From the NCBI GenBank assembly GCA_022113835.1, contig JAILWY010000010.1, forward strand, positions 5,357,501 through 5,421,500: a DNA stretch of 64,000 bases, read 5' to 3'. How positions within the stretch are numbered: the first letter of the stretch is position 1; each line of letters starts with the position of its first letter. This DNA is from Atopsyche davidsoni (Eukaryota > Arthropoda > Insecta > Trichoptera > Hydrobiosidae). Shown in pieces: positions 11,660 through 23,829 of the stretch. Made by a program: the position numbers and the translations under genes. The notes under the pieces were generated by a model, which saw only the letters and a list, made by a program, of their open reading frames with translations, ran no database searches and had not been told where the DNA came from.

Positions 11660-12691
11660 TTAACCCTTTGCACTCGAGAGGTGCGGATTCCGCACCACAC
11701 GATGTAATGCCGCAACTCGAGAGGTGCGGATTCCGCACCAATTTGCTTGGTGCGGAAATTCGATGTGCGGTGATAACTATTTATGGTTTTTTATCTGGTG
11801 ATTTCTTGTTTATGTTTATGTGATCTTGTTCTTTAAACTTCGTTACTAAGCACTGCCCATATAATTTTACAAAGATCATGTTATCCCCCTTTCAAACTAC
11901 GCTAGAATTTCTTATCCAAGATTAGTGCGGCATCATAATGCGAACTGCATTTTAGGTTTCAGTTCGACCTTGACAGCCATGGCAAAATGACTAGATGTGT
12001 ACCTAATCAACCCATATATTTTTTGCTTGTACTTCTTATCGTAATCATTCATTTGAGGGTCCTTATTTGCTTAAACTTATATTGCACTGAAGAATAGACT
12101 TTTTTCTCCCTCACAATATCAATAACCTTTCCATTCACTTATCGTACCATTATTTTGTTTGCTTTATAATATATAATAATATTATGATAATGTGTATCTC
12201 ACTAAACAGCTGAGAGGAGAACAGCCGCTTAATCACTTGCGGTATATGAAAACCTTAGTTCGGCAATTGACTGGAGATTTTCGTCAGACACGTGCTAGAG
12301 CTTCACTTCAACCTGCGATTCCGAAAATCCGCCTAAGTGGAAGGCTGCATAACAAACAAACTGCTCTACAAAGTCTGTTCTCAAAAAAATAAACCCGGCA
12401 AAAGACATCAAACGACATACTTTTGTGATACTTGTCCCGAAAAGCCGGGCATGCATCTCGGCAATTGTTACATGAAATATCATACAAAGCAAAATTACAA
12501 AGACTTATGTTTACGAACCTATCTTCGTAAAGATGTAAATATACATTAAATATTAAAATTAAAAAAATTATGTGTCAATTTGTGTGTGTGAACATTTTAA
12601 GTTAGAGGTAAAAAATTCACCGAAAGTGATACGAAACGCTTCGAGTTGCTGATTAGTCCGCGCGGAAACGGTCTCGAGCGCAAAGGGTTAA
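11660..12691 (+). mobile_element. internally deleted piggyBac-like transposon
   Basis: The ends are TTAACCCTTTGC and GCAAAGGGTTAA: terminal inverted repeats beginning inside TTAA target sites, diagnostic for the piggyBac superfamily. Just inside the left end the motif CTCGAGAGGTGCGGATTCCG occurs twice; the right end has a related CTCGAG. Only a C-terminal transposase remnant remains. The element lies in the large nocturnin intron. At about 1.03 kb it is well below an autonomous copy and cannot encode a full transposase. Confidence 0.88.
12180..12549 (+). pseudogene. piggyBac transposase C-terminal remnant, frameshifted
   Basis: Two overlapping frames carry adjacent pieces of one protein. The first (12180-12392) reads YLTKQLRGEQPLNHLRYMKT through IPKIRLSGRLHNK and hits a stop. 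The second, shifted frame continues HQTTYFCDTCPEKPGMHLG and CYMKYHTKQNY. The Cys/His spacing and the closing YHTKxNY are typical of the C-terminal zinc-binding tail of piggyBac-type transposases. The catalytic DDD domain is absent, so the remnant is dead. Confidence 0.82.
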
Positions 12692-14714
12692 AATGCATTA
12701 AAATATAGCTAAAACAAGTGAAAAAAAATACATTTTACTTGGATCAAAGTTTAATGAAATAGCAAATTATAACAACACGTGTTCGTATTTATCAACAAGC
12801 GCGGAATACCATTCCGCACAATTGTGAAAATTGTGAGATCTCTTTGCATTAGCAATTTAATCATGACTTAAATAAATATGTCTACGTTTTCCATTTGTAG
12901 CTGAGCTATCGACTTAGTAATTGTATTACCGGTAAAGTGCTTTTACAAGTAAAATTAAATAAAAAAATACGGGACACCGAGCGCAACACAATTACACGGG
13001 AATGGTTGAGAATACACGGCGACTTACGAGAATATTCTGCGATTGCTAAAGCCATTTAATTAAATGGCTTTCCATAAAATTACTTTAATTAATACATTCC
13101 GATAGGCAACCTTAATAAATTAATATGACCAGCTTACATCCGCGTGAATCCTTGATAGTGTCGACGTGCAAGAAATGTAATGATAAAAATAAATAAATAT
13201 TAATTTTTTTTTCAAATATATGTTTACAAATATGTGTGTATTATTATTTAAATTATATTAACTAAAAAAATATAAAAGAAGAGATCTGCAAGTCAATATA
13301 TTGTTCTGGTATTGACCGGATTGATGAAGATCTATTGAGCCTGGTAGATAGGTAACCAGGAAGTCTAATGCATTAAACATGACCTTATTATTGTGGAGCC
13401 TTCTAACTACCTGGGCCCGTGCCGAATGAGCCCGTTAAGGTCTACCATATTTTTGCATGCCTATATCAGGAAATTATTCGGAGGTTAAAAATGAGTTTTG
13501 AGGTTACTCCGTCGACGTCATTAGTACTGTATATATATTTATTTAAAAAAATGTTTTCCATAAAATCACAGATTTTTTTAGGAAAATCCAAGAGCTCTTT
13601 TGACTTAATGTTATGAGCATAATATCCATTTACAGTAGTTTCGAAACATGATTGTTTTTCTTCCAAGAAGTTATACGCCTTGCCTACTCGTGCAGGTCCT
13701 ACACATGTGAGTGTACTGATGATTCAAAACACGTTTATATGCGATATCCTGACATTGCAGCTGTTTTTAACAATTTCTAACGATGATTTTATTTTCTTGA
13801 AATTATGGGATTCCCAAATAATTTAAAACATATCCTTAAGCATACATAAACGTTTAAGTAGTTAAATTATGTCATTACTTATTTTTTATATAATTTTAAC
13901 TTTGCAAATATATGCTTGTAATAAGAAATAGTTTAGTAACGACGTATCTGTAGTTTCAATAGCCACGATAATCACTTTTTTGTTTGATTTGATATTTTTT
14001 TGTTTTTATCGTGGTTTGTTTGAATGAAAGTGATATTCGCAACAATAACTAATTTACTTGAAATACTCGGGTTTACAATTGTTTTAAAAAACAGTACTTT
14101 TATACATGATTTATAAGTTTTAACAATCCCTTACAAACTGCAAAGCTATGAAAATATAAGAAAAGTACGGTGCATACTTATACTTGGCTTTGGTTATGCC
14201 TATTTATTATTACTCTCTACTCTTATAATTATTGTAAAGTTTTTCTATTAAAAAATTCCATTTTTTCGAAACTATTGATAAATTTAAATGTAAACACCAG
14301 CATGTCTAAGATTTGACTTAATATATACATAGTAATATGTATTCAATAAAAATACTAAGACTATGAACACACAACAAATTTTATGCTTGAATTAGAAAAA
14401 TGCTAATAATAAAGATAGTTGTTGTTAAAAACACTGCACACCCAGTAGCTAAATTTCTAAGGAATGATTAATGATTTACGAAATACTGACAGTAAAAAAA
14501 CTCCGCTCAAAAACCCCCTTATTGTAAACATGCACAATGAGAATACTGTCAACAAAATAAATTAAAGCCTAGTTGTCGATAAGCGAATAAAAACAACATA
14601 AAATTTGACAATTTATGATAAAACTGTTGGTTGTTTATATTCAAATAGTATCTCTCTAATTACGATACATAAAATTCTGATGTTGCCTAAGTACAAAAAA
14701 AAATTATATCATCG

Positions 14715-14733
14715 TATATATATATATATATAT
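14715..14733. repeat. (TA)n microsatellite
   Basis: A simple TA dinucleotide tract of about 19 bases. Confidence 0.9.
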
Positions 14734-16353
14734 ACGTTTCTACCATGGTCACTATTTTCTGAACACCCGTTTCTTATTCTGACTTGTTAGCCAATCTGAT
14801 TATCGCAACAGGACTCCGTAACAGGTTTTCCCTGCAATATTTTCTCCATCACACAGACCCGACATTTTCCGGAAGAATACAAACAGGTTTATTTTTATAA
14901 ACCGTTTTCCTAACTTACGGCTCTCGAGTCTTTTTTAGTGAACTGCTTTTTTTTTACCTCGTATTCAATCTACAATCACACAAGCGTTTAATAATAAAAA
15001 AAAATTGGCAGTGACCGACAGGGTTATTCTTGTATCAGATCTTTTAACCTGGTATTGATACTAATACTCTTTGAAATATCTAATACCTTTTTTATATTTT
15101 AGTAGTGCATTGTATTAAGATTTTATGCATTAAATTATTTTCTTAGAACATTAAATTAAAAACTTTAAGTAAAGTGTTATTAGCCATAATTTGCATTAAA
15201 TTCTAGTTAAAATAATATGTATAAAAAGTTAATAGTATTTTGGAATAATGGAATGAATATGTGAATTTTGATAGTCAATTAATCCAGCCGGTTCATGGAA
15301 TTAGTTTAAAATAGATAATTTATATGAAATTTAAACTATTCAAAATTGAAAACATAAAAAAACAAAAACACACTTTTAAATATTTTAAAAAAACTTAATT
15401 TTTTTAAAGAAAAGTTTTTCCTGACATAAAAATTTACTTGAGCCGAATTTCGTATTTATATACTCTGGTGATATTTTCAATGATAACTATTTTATTGAGA
15501 TGTAAAAATCGATAAATCAAAGTTTAAAATAGTAAATTTATTTATTAATTCAATCATTAATTGGCTTTGACGTATTAACCTGAAAATGAAGCATTCCCTT
15601 TATGTGTCCAAGTAAAAAGTATCACTATAACACGTTGGGCTAAGTATGTATGGAGATATGTGAATCAACTATATTTAAACAGGTATAGTAAATGACCATT
15701 TTGATTTTTAAAGTACGATTTATATGTAAAATTATGCAATTATTTATGGAGTTGATTCTATTTATAGATACTCGCAAGGCATGGTTTTTAACTGTTTAAA
15801 TGAAGACGTATCAAAAAAACGTTGTGCTAAATCCATTGAATTTAATAATTTTAACGATGTTTTTAATAAAATACCAATATATTCAAAGTACCGATGCTGA
15901 AACGTAGATAAAATATCAATTGTGGCGTGCACTTGCTCGTTCTAAATAAAAATATATTTATACAAAACCAATGGAAATTTTCATTGAATTTTTTGAGCCT
16001 AGTAATGTGTTTATAAATACCCAAAAAAAGTTATGGACATTTATGACATGCCGATATAATTTACAAATGAAAAAATGCTGTATTACTTTCCAATTTATAA
16101 TTGTTAATTTAATAATAAAACCTGTATAGTTTTGTACAATCATATTTAATTATACCTATATGCAAAATATAATATTTGAAATAAATATGTTTATAAGCAT
16201 TTTGAATTAAAATCAACTTTCAAAATGAGCCAGGCAATCTTAGATAAAAATCAAGATTTTTTTAAATTAAAAAAATTCAATATTTTAAATTTCTTTATAT
16301 TTTAATTTACAATAGTTGTTAGAGCTATGCTTAAAATACGGTATATGACTATC

Positions 16354-16422
16354 CCCTGATATTGCGTGCAGGTTGTGAGGCTTACAAGACGCGGCTTAGG
16401 TGGTAGTATACAAAGATTTTTC
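16354..16422. repeat. fragment related to the inverted-repeat element at 28.5 kb
   Basis: CTGATATTGCGTGCAGG followed by GGCTTAC and CGGCTTAGGTGGTAG resembles the right arm (reverse complement) of the element at 28512-28980. No matching second arm was found nearby, so this is a solo end or a fragment. Confidence 0.45.
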
Positions 16423-18770
16423 TATTTTCGTTATTGAGCTTGTGTAGGGCATGATTGAAATTGGTGTATTTAAAATATTTCATTTTAATAACTATTTCTA
16501 AGCCTGCAACAATATTTAATAAAATTAGAATCTTACGACGTAAGGACTTAGTAGTTATATAAGAAAACCACGAAATTGCCAGAACGTGTCGGGACTTCAA
16601 ATTTTGAGATTGAAATTAGAAACCTTCCGTAACAAAACCAATATTATGGTAATAGACCGAACACGACCTTCCCGGTGCTGCGGGTAATATTAAAAGGGTC
16701 TATGGTTTGTGTTACTTGAGGTATCTGGTTATATATACTGGATGTTGTAAATTTCCTTTAAAGACGAGAATTGATACCGGTGAAGTTTCTATGAGAAATT
16801 TGAATCGCAATCGACCAATAATCGAAAATATGATTGACGATACTATTTATTTGATTATATCGCAGCGAATCTACATTTTCATTCTAATTTTATTTCCTGT
16901 TATACGATACGTGAAAATTGTTTAAATCTAAAGAATTTGCAAACATGCCAGATAACCTTTGTTTGGTGTGTAATTTCAGATAATTGTCGTAGAGAAGTTC
17001 CGAAAACAGAATATTTTCGCTGTTCAGGGATAATCACTGCTTGAATTAACGAGCGCAAGGAAGATTTTTTACGATAACTACTTGCCTGAATTTAAATATT
17101 GTAGTAATCTTCCCTGCATTTATTTATGTATCTATCTTCTAGTGTTTATCGTTTCAACAGATCAGTTCAAACAATTATCATAGAAAACCTCTGAAAACAA
17201 TTATTTTACTGTGCAGGGAAGATTGCTGCGCAAATTCTCTGCTCTATTTTTTGTTGCAATACATTATAAACGTGTAAGTTATATCTTTCGTGTAATTGTC
17301 ATCATACAGTAAATGGCGACCTTAAAGCGCGCTTAACACGTATTTTAGGTTCACGACCATTCGCGTTGAATAGATATGGAAAGAAGAAGATAAATGTTGT
17401 TTTTTAAATGTGCCTCACTGACACTATTTACAATAGTTTGTCTTCAAGCTTCGCCATAATAAAACAGATTAGTATGTTATCTCAAGGAAATTTCATTGTA
17501 GAGATCGTTGACATGTCACCGCTTTGTTGTATAATTACTTGGAGATAACAAATGTTCAGATCCGTAACTTTATTTAAAAACTTAAAGATGATAGTAGGTT
17601 TTTGAGTATCGATCAAGTAAAAAAAACTGATAGTTTTCAACCAAACAAAAACAGATGAGAGTCCAAATATCATTAATAATATATAATTTAAAGTTTGCCT
17701 GCGTGTTTATCTGCTATCGACACAATACTCACGGAAAGTTTGTCTTGTAGATGCAAGACACGAGTACTGAGTACAAAATTGTTGATCAGATATTTTATAT
17801 TTATAAGTTAAGCTGGCTAATAATAATATTGGATCTGCTGGTCAGTGGTTGGGCAGAATTTCTTTTCAATAATTACAATACCTTAACGTAGGAATGAAGC
17901 AGACGAATGCCAAAATACGATAATATACTTTATATAAATATTGAATGGCTGTTGTAAACACCAAAATTTAGAAGCAATTTTTTAAATTTAAGCTTATATC
18001 AAGGAACCTTTGCGGTCCTCACACTAACAACTAAAAGCCAAACGGTAGGTTTAGCAATTTGCGTCCTCTTTAGTGTTGTTTTTTTCTGCAGTACCATAAT
18101 TTTTTTTCATATTGATTGGCTAATGACCGCTTGGCTATCGGTTGTCTTGAAGGCAACTTAAGAAAATGGTTTTATCAAGTAGTACAGCCTTATGACGAGT
18201 TTTGTACAAGGCTTGTATGAAAAAGGACGCGAAAATTCGTATATTCTATGTCGTACATTTGATTTTTAATTTGATTTTACAATTCACCCCTCGAAGTCAA
18301 ATGCATCATGGCTGCAATTGAATAGCAATAGACTCTTTGTTGATAGTATTCAAAGTTGAATAAACTAAATCAGATAGATAACAATACAATCTGTGGGGAG
18401 TCACTATTGATGATACCGTTCATGCAGTGCGATGACATATTCTCAGATGAAAGTTCAAATAATATTTGATAGAGCATTAGATTTTAATCCGCGAGAATCA
18501 CACCGGTGTGACGGCTGAATATCTTACGTGTGAACGTCAACCGGTGCGATACATTTTGGCTGTCAGGTCTATTTTAATACGTTTCTATGAACGGTAGTCG
18601 TCGTAGCATCTATTGGCAATTGTTGAGTTAAAAATGTCAATAAATACTAACATTATTAATGTGATAAGTACCTCAATGTGATTTTGTAATTGTGCTGAAA
18701 TATGTGATTTTAAAAGTAAGCAAATTAAAAACTTTTTTGTTTAAAATACTATGTTTATTTTCTTAACTTA

Positions 18771-18977
18771 CAGCTATCCAATAGCGTCCTACATTTAAGG
18801 CAAAACCATAAAAAAAACTCCTTAAATAAAGGGACTCTATTGCCTAGCTGCAAGTTGTTGGCGCAATTTGCGACATGTTGCGACACAACTATCAATAAGC
18901 CAATATATTTCTATATTGCGTTGTTTACTTAGGCGAAATCATAAGAAAATACCTAAGTTAGTGGGATGCCATAGCTG
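18771..18977. mobile_element. small MITE-like inverted element
   Basis: The ends are CAGCTAT and ATAGCTG, and the arms are diverged inverted copies rich in CTTAGG/CCTAAG-type motifs; internal sub-palindromes are present. No clear target duplication was seen. It is non-coding. Confidence 0.4.
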
Positions 18978-21110
18978 ATTACAAATCGGTCGCAGCTAGC
19001 TTTTTAGAGACCTTCATCTGTACAACACTTTCAAGAATATTACTGTACTGTGTCATTTGACATGAATAATTTAAAAAAAGGCTTCAATAGCTTATAATAA
19101 TAACAACATATTCACACAATTAAATACAAGCTAGTGGAAAATATCAATATGTTATACTAGGGAAAAACAGCCTTACCTTATCCTAGTTGAGTGGTTTTTT
19201 ATGCGCTTGGCGTGTATTACTAATGGTTTATTATTCCATGGATAACAAAATAATTCAAATATGATCAATCGGAGCAGGATCTGTGCTCGGTAACCTGTTT
19301 GTGTTGATCTATATCGAGCCTGTTAGGCTTGCTCTTGAACTGCAAGCCCGAGGACTGACTTTGCCTCAGTGGAGGCTACTGCAGTCACAAATGTTAGGCG
19401 TGAACTCCACATAATTATTTTTTTAGCGATGGGCACAATAGAGTTGTAATCAAGATATTCAATTATCTGAAGAGATTATAGATTGATTATTTTAATTATA
19501 TTTATAATAGCTTTATTTTTTGGAAAATGTTCAAACCAATGATCTTGAATTTGTAGGCTTTGCTGGAAATAAATTTGGATTTTTTGCTTTTCTTAAAGAT
19601 TGTTCGAACTTCGCAGTTTTCGATATTCCGCGGAATGTTGCAATAAAAATCCATCATGCCTCCGAATATTCGATTCCCTATTCGACATACAATGCAAAAT
19701 TATTAATTATATGGAAGCTTTCAACAGTAATAAAACAAGATAATATAGAAACGGTATTTTAAGAATATCTACAATGGCATGAATATCTCTAGATATTCAG
19801 TGACATTAAAGTTAAAGTTTATTGGTAAAAGTTCGTCTGTTGCAATAGGCATTTAATAATATATACTATATTAAATGAAATTTTAATGTAGTTGAATTGA
19901 AGTTTGACATTTTTAATAGTTTCAGAAACGGTGGAATGGCGTTTGCAAGAGGATTCGTCCTTGTATTCATTTTAAATGGAGCTCATGAGTTGGTAACATC
20001 TCAACTTCGAGTCGGGAATTGCTAAGCCTTCGCCTGACTGCTTGTACGAAGCAGCCAACTTTCATATCACGCTGGACAAAAACTGCGTTATAATTTAAAA
20101 AAAAAATGGCCAGATAAAAAATAAGAGAAAAAAGGATTTATTAAAGAAATCACCATATTAATTTTTTATTGAATGCCGTATTTTTATGTCGTCATAAATA
20201 CATAAAGATTAACCTAAAAATAAAAATAACAAAAATTATCAATTTTAAGTTTCATAAATATTATGTGTAATGAACCGAAACCTGCTTTTTGTGTTTTTGT
20301 AGGTTGTTTAGCATCTTTAATATTAAAAATGGTTTTTAAATAAAACTATTAAAAATGTATTTAATAAAATATAGTATTAAAAATTAACATAAATATTTAT
20401 GTTGCCTAGGCTGGAAGCCAAGCCATAGATGCAAATCATAAAAATGTTAATATTCTCGCACACCAGACAAAGGAAAATAATTTAAAACCAATACATCGAG
20501 CGTGACAAATATTACATTTGCCACTCTGATATTGATATTATATTTAATTCAAAATTAGACGTGACCGTTGAATTGGTAGATTGGCCGTTGATAGGTAGAC
20601 TGTATCCCGCTGGAACACAGAATGCGGCTGAATATCTAAGATACATATTCCATAGAATCCACACAGACAGCATGTACCCAAACATACATTTAGTCGATTT
20701 TACATATTTTATATAAGTAATCGAATGAACATTAAGACATAAATTAAAAAAAAAATTGACTGGCAATATTACCAAAAATAATCATAATCACCAATAAGTG
20801 TTCACCGATGCGACGAAAAATACAATATTAAAATTGCAAACGAATGTAATCAATAATATTGAATTTATTTACAATTACCACCGTATACGATAAATGGTTC
20901 CTTTATCAACTCGTTGAACAGCAAAGAGTTCGATACAAATGTGAGTATGTTATACGTAGCACGTGTTTGTTAAATATAATATATAAAATTAGAGTATAAA
21001 CAACACATGAACACTATGCAATTACCTACCAAATATTTGTATTGCCAAATATATTTTTTACTGGACGCTGTAAGTTTGCTTCGAGATGCACAATATGCAA
21101 TTATTTTTCT

Positions 21111-21178
21111 GCGTGTGAGGTTGCATTTTGTTAGGCACAAATATTTAAAAGAAATAATCACAAAAAATAGAATACGTA
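21111..21178 (+). repeat. dispersed repeat, copy 2
   Basis: Matches 7576-7640 (TTGCATTTTGTTAG, ATCACAAAAAATAGAATACG). Both copies lie in the inferred nocturnin intron. Confidence 0.6.
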
Positions 21179-22861
21179 AGATTATTTACATATTGCTCAT
21201 ATATATCATTATAAACTTGCAAAATATGATATTAATAAAACAATCAAATATATATGTATTGTATGGCGACCCTGCACCATATGAACTATAATGAACTTAC
21301 TCCACTATAAATGTATAAGTATTCATTAGCATTGTAAACTATTGAGAAAAAAACGTTTTTTTGCAATTAAATGTATGCCTACAGGATACAACAATGTTCA
21401 TATAAAATATGTTGCCGTATTCAGCTTATTTATGTAATAGAAAAACAAATAAGGCCAATTCTATAGACATACCTGCATCAATTGCCTCTCAAAAAGCAAT
21501 GACACGAGGGGAAAGATCCTCATCAAATTTTGCATTTTGAATTACGGCGTTAGTTATGATACCAAAACACATTTAACAAATACCTGATTTAGTTTATTGC
21601 GGTGAGTAAAAAATTATATTGTGTTTAATAGCGACATAAAAAAATACGTGTTTATTTGTGCTAAGGGCTTAATAATACGAGCGTTCGTTTTCTTACAAGC
21701 ATAAATTGTTTTAATCTTCCCTAGTTTATATTTATAAAAAAAATTGTAGCAGTGGGGATCATAATGTTTTTGTGAAATCCAGACATGCACAATAACATGA
21801 TAGTTGGGAAAATATGATTAATTCGCTAATATAAATCGATGATTTAAAAAAGAAAATAGATTCAAGTTGCATCGGTCATCGTGGAAAACTTCATAGTGTC
21901 TGAAGGTCAAGCGATTGCGCACCTATTTTCAACATTACTTTTATACAATGTTTGCCATGTAATTACGAAATGTAAACATCATAGTGTTATTGTCTTTCTA
22001 AAATATAATTAAACAAGATTGATAATATAATGATAGCCCATAATGGTCGGTAATGATTAGTATTTGTTATTACCATAATAGATGTCAAGAATGTCAGCTG
22101 AAGTGTTAAGGCCTCTACACATGTCGCTAAAAATCGTGCAACCGACTTACTGCAACTTTTGGTGTTTTCAGGTATGTAAGGTTTTTTTAATGGCCAATTG
22201 TAATTCTGTGTAAAGGTAAAAAAGCATTTATTATTACCGAAAAATAAAAGGTAATGCAAATATGCTTACTTTTAATTTTTTTATTAAAAAAATAAAACGA
22301 TTATATGAAAATTTTCATCTTTACTGTTCTATTTAATAGATTCGATATTTATGCATGAGTTTAAACTTTTTTTATTATATTTTAAAACCGCATTTTTATA
22401 ATAAATAGCAATGTAGAAAAAAGACAATAATAATATGAATAATAATTAGTATTATTCGTGATTTAAAAAACTGGCAATTGAAGAAGATGCGAAATGGAGT
22501 AGGATGAAGTCATAAGTATGTTTCCGATAGTAAACCGACACAACGTATGTATGCTAATAAATACGATCAATATTATGTTAACTATTTGAACTGTACAAAT
22601 TTTTATAAAGTTCACTCCCGGACAGGAGTAGACAATTCTAATAGGCGAACAAACAATAAAAAAATACATCAAATATGAATAACCGAGAAATTTGGCTATT
22701 CATATATGTATTGAAAATCAACCCGGTCAATAAAAAAAATACAGTGATCGTCATGCTGTTACTATGAGAAATGAGATCACACAAAAAAAAAACAATGATG
22801 GTAAAACGCCGACAGGTCTTCAGCAAGGCAGCAGTAGCATGGGGTTGAAGTATGGGATTAC

Positions 22862-23091
22862 CTGACCAAGTAGAGGAGGATCTCTTTGGGGGGCACGTAG
22901 TCCTCGGGGGGGCCCGCCTCGGGGTCGGGGCCCAGCTGCAGGCGGCGCACCGCGAGTCGGCGCTTGGCTGCCGGAGACGTCAGCAGGCTGGCTTTGGCCA
23001 GAGCCTCCGCCACAGCCAGACCCTCGCGGATCCTCCAGATGTGCGGCCTTATCTCGTCTATCTCGCGCTCGTAGTTTGCCATGTACGCCAT
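22862..23091 (-). CDS. noct: nocturnin, distal alternative first coding exon (long isoform)
   Basis: An open frame of 76 codons starts at ATG 23091 (MAYMANYERE...) and ends ...PPKEILLYLV plus two bases at a CAG|GTAATC donor. The exon leaves phase 2 (AG). The nocturnin constant exon starts with a single A before ATGGGA, so splicing makes an Arg codon and reads straight into MGSFNSAPK, giving a 454-residue protein. The exon is GC-rich with strongly GC-ending codons in a very AT-rich neighbourhood, as expected for real coding sequence. The predicted segment is charged and helical (REIDEIRPHIWRI, LAVAEALAKA). The ATG context is GAAATGG. A GATAAAAG TATA-like motif lies roughly 95 bases upstream. 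The joining to exon 4525 over an 18-kb intron is inferred from phase, strand and lack of any other candidate. Confidence 0.75.
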
Positions 23092-23411
23092 TTCGGTTTC
23101 GGATTATGAAATGTCTCGATTGTTTGCTGACGCCGACACTGCAGCCACGTTATTAGTCTTTGTTCTAAGATGCACTTTTATCTCTGTTTGCAAGTTGATA
23201 AAGACACAAAAGTAAATCTCAAATCGCCGCATAAGTACTGGGCCTTTAAAAACGCAGCTTTACATTTAAAATAAAACACAAAAAAAAAAAAAAAACTATT
23301 GCGGAAGCATCGACACTAAAATTAATATCGTGACAAAAGAAGTAGTACAAGTTACAAGTATGTCGGTACTTTCGAACAAAATTAAAATCGTAAAGACAAT
23401 GCTGTATGCAC

Positions 23412-23826
23412 ACAGCCGCATAAAAAGGCCCGCTACTAATACTTTAATTCGAGAGATAAATCTATTTTATCATTTGCATGTTTTATCTTCGAATCAATGC
23501 GACCCCAGCCGCCGATTACCACAGGAAATATACTTGTTTGTTTGTGTTGATAGGACGTTTTTGCGTGTATTACATTTAGTTTTGATTAAATTTACGCTCA
23601 AGTGGGGATTGTAGTACTGAAAAGGATATCCCGTCAACAGCAGCTGCATAAAAAGGTTTACTACTTTTACAACCCCGAAAGTTAAATTTATCTCATCATT
23701 CGCATGTTTTATCTTTCAATCAATGCAACCTCAGCGGCTTATTAGCACTGGTTTTCGAATCGCACCAAATGTACAGTAAATATACTTATTTGTTTACGTT
23801 GATAAGATGTGTTCACGTGTTCGCAT
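23412..23826. repeat. diverged tandem duplication upstream of nocturnin long exon
   Basis: Two direct copies, about 23412-23578 and 23641-23826, share GCATAAAAAGG, TTTTATCATTTGCATG-like blocks, a shared TCAATGC-type segment and ATACTTGTTTGTTT-like blocks in the same order. The second copy carries a CACGTG E-box at 23814-23819. The pair lies 300-730 bases upstream of the ATG at 23091. A duplicated promoter or enhancer module is a reasonable but unproven reading. Confidence 0.6.
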
Positions 23827-23829
23827 ACT

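Larger units (their letters stand above)
12700..22861. other. inferred nocturnin intron, no gene recognised
   Basis: Apart from the repeats listed separately, this AT-rich stretch shows no recognisable gene. A minus-strand frame beginning MQNLMRIFPLVSLLFERQ and ending at a strong TGCAG|GTATGT donor near 21475 is phase 0. It could only be a first exon if joined to a phase-0 acceptor such as 8334. Confidence 0.4.
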
